Source of the DNA: Lachnospiraceae bacterium
GTDB taxonomy: Bacteria > Bacillota_A > Clostridia > Lachnospirales > Lachnospiraceae
Reading direction: 5' to 3'
DNA length: 21,904 nt
Assembly: GCA_017634255.1 (NCBI GenBank)
Contig: JAGBNT010000006.1
Coordinates: 1-21,904, forward strand
Shown here: piece by piece, positions 8,080-14,848 of the stretch
Layout: each line of letters opens with the position of its first letter
Position numbering within the stretch: the stretch's first letter is position 1
Notes under the pieces: model-generated
Told to the model about the DNA's origin: nothing
Seen by the model: only the letters and a program-made list of their open reading frames with translations
The model's database searches: none
Made by a program: the position numbers and the translations under genes

Positions 8080-10287
8080 ATGCAAAAGAAACTCTACGAC
8101 CTTATGGATTGGGCTAAGATAGAGGCTGTGACCTACACAGAGGAGCCGCATCCCAAGTCTACACTGGGAGCGGTGAGCCACGGCAGCAATACCCTGATAC
8201 AGCTTTTTGTTCCGGGAGCCGAGAGTGTATCCGTACATGTGGACGGGGCGAAATCCGCTCAGAAATGCGAGATGGCTGACGAGGCCGGCTTCTTTGCCTG
8301 CCTTGTAAAAAGGAAGCTGCCCTTTAAATATAAGGTTGAAGCGGTTACGGATAAGGGAAAGGACAGCTTTTACGATCCATACCAGTTTCCGGTAATAACT
8401 ACCAAGAGGAGAATAAGCAAGTTTCTTTCAGGCTCTGACAATAAGGCATACGAGCTCTTTGGCGCTCATACCCACGAGATCGACGGGGTAAAGGGCATGC
8501 GTTTTACTGTATATGCCCCGAAGGCTATGAGAGTCAGCGTGGTCTGCGACAGTAATTCCTGGAACGGCAGCATGCACCAGATGGAAAATCTCTATGATAC
8601 CGGGGTTTTTGAGCTTTTTATCCCGGGTATAGAGCCCGGAGAGCTTTATAAATACGAAATAAAGACCCGGGACGGAAGGCTCCTTATGAAGACAGACCCC
8701 TATGCTCACGAATATGAGCTGTCCGGTGAGGGGGCAGGAAAGGCTTCGGAGTCTGATGGCTTTAAATGGACGGATGAAAAATACCTTAAATCCTTAAAGG
8801 GCAGGGACAGGAGCAGCCTGGCATATACGATATATGAGGCTCAATGCGCCGCCTTTCGTGAAGAGGGCAAGGACGGTTATAAATACAGGAATTATAAGAA
8901 GATAGCCGAAGAGCTTTATTCGCATATAAAGTCCATGGGCTATCAGGCGCTGGAGCTTCTGCCGGTAGCCGAATACATCAATGAAGCCAGCCTGGGCTTT
9001 AATTCCTTTGGCTTTTTTGCGCCCACGTCGCGCTTCGGAACGCAGGATGATCTAAAATATCTTGTAAATTACATGCATGAAAAGGGTATAGAGGTTATCC
9101 TCGAGCTCTCCATCTCCTCATATCCTAAAGCTGAGAACGGCTTATATCTCTTCGACGGAGGAGCGCTATATGAACACGCGGACAGCAGGAGGGCGGACAG
9201 GACAGACGGGAATGTGAATTTTGACCTTTCAAAGCCGGAGGTCAGAAGCTTCCTGATGTCCAGTATCTTTTACTGGACAGAGCAATACCATTTAGACGGG
9301 ATCAAGCTTAACGACCTGTCTTCAATGCTCTACCACGATTTCGGGAAGCAAAACAGCGCCTGGCTCCCCAATATCTACGGGGGCAGCGAAAATCTTGAGG
9401 CAGCCCTGTTTTTAAGAGAGCTTACGGGCAGCTTTCATAAAAAATATCCGGGAAGACTCCTGATGGCGGCGGACAGCTCCTCTTATGGGGAGATAACCGG
9501 AGATACCTATGACTCAGACCATGCGCTGGGCTTCGATTACTGCTGGAATATGGTATTTTCGGACAATTTAAGCTCCTATATGTCCTATGACCCGCTCTAT
9601 CGGACCCATCACTATGATGAGCTGATATTTCCGCCGGTGATAGCGGGTTCAGAGAAATTCATCATAGGCTTTTCATACTGGGATGTCTCCGGAGACAAGG
9701 GCGGGCTTATCAGCACTATGAGCGGCAATCAGGATGAGAAGGAGGCAAATCTTAAGATGCTTCTGGCTTTGCAGTATGCATATCCGGGGAAGAAGCTCAT
9801 CTTCATGGGACAGGACTGCGGTAAGGCTCAGGGCTTTGGAGAGGACTATATATACAAGGCGGCGGACGGTGATACGGAAAAGATGCTGGAGGGCTATGTC
9901 AGGGATCTTATAAAGCTCTATAATTCCCATCCGGCTTTGCATGAAGACTCTATGGATATGGAGCAGAGCTTCGAATGGATAAACTGCATATCTCCGAAGG
10001 AGAATATAATTGTTTTTGCAAGACATTCGAAGGATAAGGAAGAGACCCTGCTTTTTGTATTTAATTTTGAAAATATACCGAGAAAGAATTACAGGATAGG
10101 AGTACCCTTTGCCGGAAAATATAAGGAGATATTTAATTCCGATGCCGAGGAGTACGGAGGCTTTGATTTCAGAACCTTAAAGGTAAGGAAGTCCGAGGAG
10201 GTTGACTTCGACGGCAGGAAAAATTCGCTTTTGATAAAGGTGCCCCCGCTGGCGGTTTCCGTGTATAAGCTGGAGGATAAAGCATGA
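8080..10287 (+). CDS. glycogen branching enzyme homologue (GH13/CBM48), catalytically degenerate
   Basis: A 735-residue protein co-linear with GlgB. An N-terminal beta domain (about 28-105) is followed by a CBM48-like domain (about 125-215; FTVYAPKAMRVSVVCDSNSWNG), a GH13 barrel (about 245-620), and a C-terminal beta domain. The fold-bearing GlgB stretches are well kept: LELLPVAEY, FFAPTSRFGTQDDL, LYEHAD, NIYGGSENLEA, YPGKKLIFMG. The catalytic positions are not. Region I has Glu342 and Ser347 where GlgB has Asp and His. The nucleophile Asp of region II (RVDAVASM) is Asn411 in KLNDLSSM. Region III AEES is AADS (464-465). Region IV SHDEV is SYWDV (533-534). A polysaccharide-binding pseudoenzyme is likely. 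The start at 8080 follows AAGGAG (8061-8066), with a long 13-nt gap; an upstream ATG at 8002 lacks a site. The gene overlaps mscS by ATGA. Confidence 0.85.
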   Translation: MQKKLYDLMDWAKIEAVTYTEEPHPKSTLGAVSHGSNTLIQLFVPGAESVSVHVDGAKSAQKCEMADEAGFFACLVKRKLPFKYKVEAVTDKGKDSFYDPYQFPVITTKRRISKFLSGSDNKAYELFGAHTHEIDGVKGMRFTVYAPKAMRVSVVCDSNSWNGSMHQMENLYDTGVFELFIPGIEPGELYKYEIKTRDGRLLMKTDPYAHEYELSGEGAGKASESDGFKWTDEKYLKSLKGRDRSSLAYTIYEAQCAAFREEGKDGYKYRNYKKIAEELYSHIKSMGYQALELLPVAEYINEASLGFNSFGFFAPTSRFGTQDDLKYLVNYMHEKGIEVILELSISSYPKAENGLYLFDGGALYEHADSRRADRTDGNVNFDLSKPEVRSFLMSSIFYWTEQYHLDGIKLNDLSSMLYHDFGKQNSAWLPNIYGGSENLEAALFLRELTGSFHKKYPGRLLMAADSSSYGEITGDTYDSDHALGFDYCWNMVFSDNLSSYMSYDPLYRTHHYDELIFPPVIAGSEKFIIGFSYWDVSGDKGGLISTMSGNQDEKEANLKMLLALQYAYPGKKLIFMGQDCGKAQGFGEDYIYKAADGDTEKMLEGYVRDLIKLYNSHPALHEDSMDMEQSFEWINCISPKENIIVFARHSKDKEETLLFVFNFENIPRKNYRIGVPFAGKYKEIFNSDAEEYGGFDFRTLKVRKSEEVDFDGRKNSLLIKVPPLAVSVYKLEDKA

Positions 10288-11207
10288 GCAGCCCGGGGAC
10301 AGTTTCCAACATAACCGACCTTACCGAGGAGCTCAGTGAGGTCAACAACATTGAGGATCTTAAGGAAAAGGTAGTTGACAAGGGCATCCTAAATCAGTAT
10401 TTTTCCACCCTTCCCGAGAAGCTCCTTAATCTTGGCATAAGGGTGCTTGTAAGTGCGATCTGCGTTATCATCGGGATAAAGCTCATCGGAGCCATAAGGA
10501 AGCTTGTAAAACATTCCATGGAGCGCTTCGGGGTAGAGAACTATCTCATACATTTCGTGGACAGCGTCCTCAAGGTGCTTATGTATGTGCTGTTGGCGCT
10601 ACTTATCGCCGGAAACTTCGGAGTGGACGCGGCTTCCATAGTGGCGGTCGTGGGCTCTGTCGGAATTACTATAGGTCTTGCACTGCAGGGGAGCCTAGCC
10701 AACTTCGCAGGCGGTGTTTTAATACTGATATTGAAGCCCTTTAAGGTGGGGGACTATATCTTAGAGGATACGAACAAGAACGAAGGCAAGGTTCAGGCAA
10801 TAACCATGTTCTATACGACGCTTCAAACCTACGACGGCAAAGCGGTCATGATACCGAACGGTATATTGTCCAATGCCTCCCTGACCAACTATACCGGGTT
10901 AAACAGGAGGATGATAGATCTGTCTGTTGGAATAGACTACAGCTCCGATATAAAGAAAGCCAAGGAAGTCATATACGAGGTCATGAGGGCGGATCCATCG
11001 GTACTGGAGGACAGTGAGCCCATCGTATTTGTAAGGAGCCTCGGGGATTCCGCTGTGGTCATGGGCGGGAGGCTCTGGGTGGCTGCAGATGACTATTTCC
11101 CTACGCTATGGAGGCTGAACGAGAATGTAAAGCTGGCGCTGGATGCGAATAAGATATCCATTCCCTTTAATCAGCTGGATGTTCATCTTGACGGAGTAAA
11201 CAGATAA
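10284..11207 (+). CDS. mscS: small-conductance mechanosensitive channel (MscS family)
   Basis: Membrane channel that opens under membrane tension and releases solutes on hypo-osmotic shock. The 307 residues include an acidic cytoplasmic or peripheral N-terminal stretch (1-44) and three membrane helices at about 48-70, 90-112 and 115-150. The pore helix carries the family signature (VGLALQGSLANFAGG-like; here ITIGLALQGSLANFAGGV near 128), followed by LKPFKVGDYI and the cytoplasmic beta domain ending VMIPNGILSN. Its ATG overlaps the stop of the branching-enzyme homologue, and the stop overlaps the parA start by one base, so the three are translationally coupled. GGAGG at 10272-10276 is the ribosome binding site. 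Confidence 0.95.
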   Translation: MSSPGTVSNITDLTEELSEVNNIEDLKEKVVDKGILNQYFSTLPEKLLNLGIRVLVSAICVIIGIKLIGAIRKLVKHSMERFGVENYLIHFVDSVLKVLMYVLLALLIAGNFGVDAASIVAVVGSVGITIGLALQGSLANFAGGVLILILKPFKVGDYILEDTNKNEGKVQAITMFYTTLQTYDGKAVMIPNGILSNASLTNYTGLNRRMIDLSVGIDYSSDIKKAKEVIYEVMRADPSVLEDSEPIVFVRSLGDSAVVMGGRLWVAADDYFPTLWRLNENVKLALDANKISIPFNQLDVHLDGVNR

Positions 11208-11989
11208 TGAAGACTAAGACGCTGGTGTTTGCAAATAATAAAGGCGGTTCGGGCAAGTCCACTACCTGTGCTAATACGGCATATTCGCTTTCGGAGCTGG
11301 GAAGCAGGGTGCTTGCCATAGATACAGATATGCAAATGAATCTTTCTCTTTCTTTCTTTGAAGAGGAGGAGGTGCTTCGCTTCAATGAAGGGCAGGACAA
11401 TCTCTTTCAGGCAGTACTTAGAGGTGAAGGACTCGAAAGCTGTATTTTTGAAACCCGCTATGAGGGACTGGACCTCATACCTTCGTCCATGCTAATGAGT
11501 ACGATAGAAGAGGTATTGTATAAGAGAGAAGACAGCAGGTCTAATTTCAAGGCTTTGCTGCAGGGTGTAAAGGAATCGGGCAAATATGACTATATACTGA
11601 TAGATGCGCCGCCTACCCTTGGGCTTTGGGTCAGAAATCTTTTAAACGCCGCCGATGCGGTGATAATCCCCGTTGAGGCTTCGCCCTGGGGTCTGTTCGG
11701 GCTTGCAAATATGATAGACTATGTAAATGAGGCTTCGGCTGATAATAAAGGGCTGAAGATAGGCGGGATAGTTGTAACCAAGGTCGATGTCAGGAAAAAT
11801 TATTTTCACCAGACAGAGGAGCTGCTTAAGGATATGGGAGACATAAGGGTGTTTAACAATCATATCCGTGTGGACAGCAGTATCGAATGGGCGCAGGACA
11901 GCTCCATGCCGGTGGGAGCCTATAAGAGAAATTCGCGCAGCGCAAAGGAGTATATGGAGCTGGCGGAGGAAATCCGGGCTGCAATTTAA
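11207..11989 (+). CDS. ParA/MinD-family ATPase, orphan
   Basis: A 260-residue Walker-type ATPase that would dimerise on ATP and bind the nucleoid or membrane to place a cargo. The deviant Walker A motif is NKGGSGKST (11-19), with the signature Lys12 and P-loop Lys17. Walker A' is AIDTDMQMN and Walker B is YDYILIDAPP (Asp133). No C-terminal amphipathic MinD-type helix is obvious, so it is closer to Soj/ParA. No ParB gene or classic parS palindrome is visible nearby. The gene starts on the last base of the mscS stop codon. Downstream lies a tandem repeat and then a small basic protein that could be its partner. The chromosomal soj gene normally sits next to spo0J near the origin, so this copy probably has another cargo. 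Confidence 0.9.
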   Translation: MKTKTLVFANNKGGSGKSTTCANTAYSLSELGSRVLAIDTDMQMNLSLSFFEEEEVLRFNEGQDNLFQAVLRGEGLESCIFETRYEGLDLIPSSMLMSTIEEVLYKREDSRSNFKALLQGVKESGKYDYILIDAPPTLGLWVRNLLNAADAVIIPVEASPWGLFGLANMIDYVNEASADNKGLKIGGIVVTKVDVRKNYFHQTEELLKDMGDIRVFNNHIRVDSSIEWAQDSSMPVGAYKRNSRSAKEYMELAEEIRAAI

Positions 11990-12003
11990 GTATGTGAACA
12001 TTG

Positions 12004-12141
12004 TGAGCAGCCCTTGCTCATTTGCCTAATGGCAAATGAGTCACTACGTTATTGGCAGGTTTACAAACACTATGAGCAGCCCTTGCTAATTTGCCTTATG
12101 GCAAATGAGTCACTGCGTTGTTGGCGGGTTTACACACACTA
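12004..12141. repeat. tandem direct repeat, two 69-bp copies with internal hairpins
   Basis: Copy 1 is 12004-12072 and copy 2 is 12073-12141, with 63 of 69 positions identical. A partial third copy (AGTCACTACGTTAT) follows at 12144-12157. Each copy contains a dyad: in copy 1, CTCATTTGCC (12017-12026) and GGCAAATGAG (12031-12040) pair perfectly around TAAT. In copy 2 the same dyad has one mismatch. The repeats fill the 202-nt gap between parA and the small basic gene. A centromere-like or operator site for the ParA module is possible. Confidence 0.85.
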
Positions 12142-12191
12142 TTAGTCACTACGTTATATGTACATTACTTTTAGATGAAAGGAGAATAGTT

Positions 12192-12515
12192 ATGGCAGTT
12201 GGAAAGAACAGTATTAAGAGAGCGGTTGAGGCTACGGGAGGAGAGCAGAGTGAGCAGGCAAAGAGTGCACCTGCAAAGGCTGAGAGCGTAAAGAAGGCGG
12301 CTGTGAAGAAAGCTGCGAAGCAAGCTTCGCCGAAGCCTGCTGCATCGAAGCCTGCTGCACCGAAGCCTACTGCACCGGAGGTTAAGAGCGCTGTGGTTGC
12401 TAAGCCCTCATCTGCAGCAGTGAGTGTGAGCAAGGCGAAGCTCTATGATGAGCAGGCAGATGGTGTAAACGCCCACTACGGCATCAATACCCCGCTTCCT
12501 ACGTTTTTATTGTGA
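12192..12515 (+). CDS. small basic Lys/Ala/Pro-rich protein, candidate ParA partner
   Basis: A 107-residue protein I do not recognise as a named family. It has three parts: a basic N-terminal segment (MAVGKNSIKRAVEATG), a low-complexity, probably disordered middle (about 30-80) with VKKAAVKKAAK and repeated KPAA/KPTA units, and a C-terminal stretch ending YGINTPLPTFLL. The middle resembles histone-H1-like tails such as that of the PHA-granule phasin PhaF, which bind DNA without sequence preference. A basic N terminus followed by a disordered region is also a common layout in ParA activators. The start at 12192 is fixed by AAAGGAG at 12178-12184; an upstream in-frame ATG at 12105 lies inside the tandem repeat. 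The ParA-partner role is inference. Confidence 0.7.
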   Translation: MAVGKNSIKRAVEATGGEQSEQAKSAPAKAESVKKAAVKKAAKQASPKPAASKPAAPKPTAPEVKSAVVAKPSSAAVSVSKAKLYDEQADGVNAHYGINTPLPTFLL

Positions 12516-12546
12516 TAGAGAGTAAATAAAAATAAATAACAAAATC

Positions 12547-12718
12547 GGGGCTGTCGTAGTAACATATATTCAAATGGCTCTGACCACACTAAGTTCACCG
12601 TTCGTCTTGAAGCGGCTCTCGTGTCGCTGGTCCTGCGTGCGCTCAGTCGAGCCCTGCGACTCCGGTTCACTAAGTGTGTCAGGCTGAATATTTGAATATA
12701 TGCTATTACGACAGCCCC
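12547..12718. repeat. large imperfect inverted repeat between convergent genes
   Basis: The outer arms 12547-12575 and 12690-12718 pair over 29 positions with one G-U and one mismatch, starting GGGGCTGTCG and ending CGACAGCCCC. Pairing continues imperfectly inward (CTGAC, ACACT, AGT, ACC) to about 12599/12664. The centre holds two crossing complementary pairs (GGCTC 12614 with GAGCC 12649; GTCGC 12623 with GCGAC 12656), which could form alternative or pseudoknotted folds. On the minus strand a T-rich tract follows, so it can act as terminator of the lipoprotein gene. It could also be a MITE-like intergenic repeat or a structured RNA. Confidence 0.8.
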
Positions 12719-12727
12719 TGCCTTATC

Positions 12728-13828
12728 TTAATCGTCGTATTGGTCGATCTTTATCTCGCCCGGAAGGGTGTCTATAAGTATCTCACCATTGCGGGTGAGG
12801 TAGGTCTCCACCTCAAAGTTTTTAAGAATATTTAAAACCTCCTGATCCTCCGGCTCATCAGAGGAAGAGGTGATTATGGCATATTGAGGGGTTACCTTTT
12901 TTATAAACTGCTCTGTGAGCTTTTCGATCCTTCCGTGATGGGGAACCTTTAAGATGTCACAGGTAAGGTCGTAGTCCGAGGCAATGAGCTCCGGCAGCCT
13001 TTCGTTTTCAACATCTCCCGCAAAAAGAATGGAATTATCGGCGTTGGTGACCTTCACCACTAGGGATGAATTATTGCTTTCATTGTCCTCATCTCCGTAG
13101 CTTTCCTTCAGGGGAGGGAATATCTCATATGTTGTTCCATCCACTTCAAAGGAGGTGTATTCCCGCACTACTATGGGAGTCTTGTTGTTAAGCTCCATAG
13201 CATCCTCAAATTCCTTTACCTGCTTGGAATCCTTTGTGCCGTGAGTCGTATAAATCTTCTCCACATCTGAGCCGTTTATGACCTCATCTGCCCCTCCTAC
13301 ATGATCCTTGTCGAAGTGGGTCACTATAAGGGCGCTGATGTGGTCTATCCCCTGCTCTTCAAGGATTTCGAGGATATCGTCCCCGTCCTTAGCCCTGCCG
13401 CAGTCTATAACTACGGCGTTATTGGTTCCAACGAACATTACAAAGGCATCCGCCTTTCCCTCGTTAAGGCAGTAGACTGTAAGGTGTTTCTTGTAATCCT
13501 CCTCCGAATGAGCCACTCCGCTGCTGGGCTTGCGGTGGGCATGAGGATTTTTCCAGTTGATATCCGTTACGGATGTGGGAAAACTATCAGCGCTTGCCGT
13601 GGATGCCTGGTCAGCGGAGGCGGTGGCGTCAGTATTGTCGGTGCTGTCACCGCTTATTGTATCGGCGCTTTCTGATTTAGCAGTGCTGTCCTGTACGGCA
13701 ATTTCGGAAGAGGCGGCGCTGCCTTCGCTGCTGTAGCTGACCTTGCTGCCGCTTTCATCTGTACAGGCTGAAATAAGTGTGGCTGTGAGAACGATACATA
13801 ATATCACAGACAGGATGTTTTTTTTCAT
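12728..13828 (-). CDS. ComEC/Rec2-like metallo-beta-lactamase-fold lipoprotein
   Basis: A 366-residue predicted exported lipoprotein. The N-terminal signal peptide (KKNILSVILCIVLTATLI) ends in lipobox LISAC, with Cys22 the lipidated residue. A Ser/Thr/Ala/Asp-rich linker (about 25-90) follows, then an MBL-fold hydrolase domain like the C-terminal domain of ComEC: VVIDCG (139-144), the metal motif HFDKDH (171-176), LFAGDVE (Asp272) and VPHHG (His297, His298). It lacks the ComEC membrane channel, so it is a stand-alone surface hydrolase; nucleic acid or a phosphoester is a guess at substrate. The ATG at 13828 is preferred over TTG at 13843 because GAAAGG stands seven bases before it. The gene is divergent from larE and ends next to the large inverted repeat. 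Confidence 0.88.
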   Translation of the reverse strand: MKKNILSVILCIVLTATLISACTDESGSKVSYSSEGSAASSEIAVQDSTAKSESADTISGDSTDNTDATASADQASTASADSFPTSVTDINWKNPHAHRKPSSGVAHSEEDYKKHLTVYCLNEGKADAFVMFVGTNNAVVIDCGRAKDGDDILEILEEQGIDHISALIVTHFDKDHVGGADEVINGSDVEKIYTTHGTKDSKQVKEFEDAMELNNKTPIVVREYTSFEVDGTTYEIFPPLKESYGDEDNESNNSSLVVKVTNADNSILFAGDVENERLPELIASDYDLTCDILKVPHHGRIEKLTEQFIKKVTPQYAIITSSSDEPEDQEVLNILKNFEVETYLTRNGEILIDTLPGEIKIDQYDD

Positions 13829-13864
13829 TTCTTTACCTTTCAAATCAATAAATATAAAGCTCGG

Positions 13865-13905
13865 TTTACATAAAACAATTTGTGTAAAGTTGTAAAAACA
13901 ACTTT
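13865..13905. promoter_or_regulatory. dyad-symmetric operator candidates between the lipoprotein gene and larE
   Basis: TTTACA (13865-13870) and TGTAAA (13883-13888) form a dyad with a 12-nt spacer. Overlapping it, AAAGTTGT (13886-13893) and ACAACTTT (13898-13905) form a perfect 8-bp dyad around AAAA. A further TTTACAC lies at 13922. These sit in the 149-nt divergent intergenic region and are well placed to bind a regulator. I do not recognise a NikR, Fur or Zur consensus, and no firm promoter hexamers were found. Confidence 0.45.
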
Positions 13906-13977
13906 GTCATGTTACCATATCTTTACACGGGAGTATAGTTAAATAGAGATTAAATTCATAAAAAAAGGATAAATAAA

Positions 13978-14826
13978 ATGATGACTGACATAGCCGAAGC
14001 CAGGGAAAAACAGGAGCATTTAAAGGAAATAATACGTAGTTACGGGAGTCTTGCTGTGGCTTTTTCGGGCGGGGTGGATTCCACCTACCTCTTAAAGACA
14101 GCCCACGATGTTCTTAATGACAAATGCGCGGCGATAACCGCCCGTTCAGAGTCATTTCCCGGGAGAGAATACAGGGAGAGCGCTCAATTCTGCTCTTCGT
14201 GGGGAATAAGGCAGATAGCCTTTGAATCAGGGGAGATAGAAACTCCGGGATATGCCCAAAATCCGGTCAACCGCTGCTACCTTTGTAAACATTCCCTCTT
14301 TACCTCCCTTTTAAGGATAGCCGGGGAAAACGGGCTTGAATATGTCGCTGAGGGCTCCAATATGGACGATAACGGGGATTTCCGCCCCGGGCTTATGGCT
14401 GTCGCCGAGCTTGGGATAAAGAGCCCCCTAAGGGAGGCAGGGCTTTATAAGGAGGAGATAAGGCTGCTGTCCAAAGAGCTCGGGCTTCCCACCTGGGATA
14501 AGCCGTCCTATGCCTGTCTGGCGAGCCGTTTTGTTTACGGGGAGCAGATTACAAAGGAGAAGCTTTCAATGGTGGACAGGGCGGAGGAACTGCTGATAAA
14601 TATGGGCTTTAAGCAGGTAAGAGTCAGAATCCACGATAAGATAGCCAGAATAGAGGTAACTAAGGATGACTTTGGGCGGTTTGCCGACGATGAGCTTAGG
14701 GACAGGATATACGGTGAGCTTAAAGGCTATGGCTTTAGCTATGTGACGCTGGATCTTAAGGGCTACCGTACAGGCAGCATGAATGAAACCCTTAGCGAAG
14801 AAGAAAGATTATTCGCACTCCGTTAA
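13978..14826 (+). CDS. larE: LarE sulfur transferase for nickel-pincer nucleotide synthesis
   Basis: ATP-dependent PP-loop enzyme that activates the carboxylates of pyridinium-3,5-biscarboxylic acid mononucleotide by adenylation and converts them to thiocarboxylates. The 282 residues carry the PP-loop SGGVDST (30-36), RCYLCKHSLF (Cys100, Cys103), EGSNMDD (126-131) and PSYACLASRF (Cys180). Cys180 matches the sacrificial cysteine of the Lactobacillus enzyme. The extra CxxC gives the three-cysteine pattern reported for LarE proteins that use a [4Fe-4S] cluster to donate sulfur, so this may be the catalytic rather than the self-sacrificing type. The start follows AAGGA (13965-13969). larB begins 22 nt downstream. 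Confidence 0.94.
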   Translation: MMTDIAEAREKQEHLKEIIRSYGSLAVAFSGGVDSTYLLKTAHDVLNDKCAAITARSESFPGREYRESAQFCSSWGIRQIAFESGEIETPGYAQNPVNRCYLCKHSLFTSLLRIAGENGLEYVAEGSNMDDNGDFRPGLMAVAELGIKSPLREAGLYKEEIRLLSKELGLPTWDKPSYACLASRFVYGEQITKEKLSMVDRAEELLINMGFKQVRVRIHDKIARIEVTKDDFGRFADDELRDRIYGELKGYGFSYVTLDLKGYRTGSMNETLSEEERLFALR

Positions 14827-14848
14827 AAGAGCGGCGGAAAGGTAAAAT

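Noticed and set aside
12004..12157. CRISPR-like appearance of the repeats after parA
   Set aside because: The copies are contiguous 69-bp tandem units with no unique spacers and no cas genes nearby.
11990..12191. Classic chromosomal parS site
   Set aside because: No TGTTTCACGTGAAACA-like palindrome was seen here or near parA. The dyads present are different.
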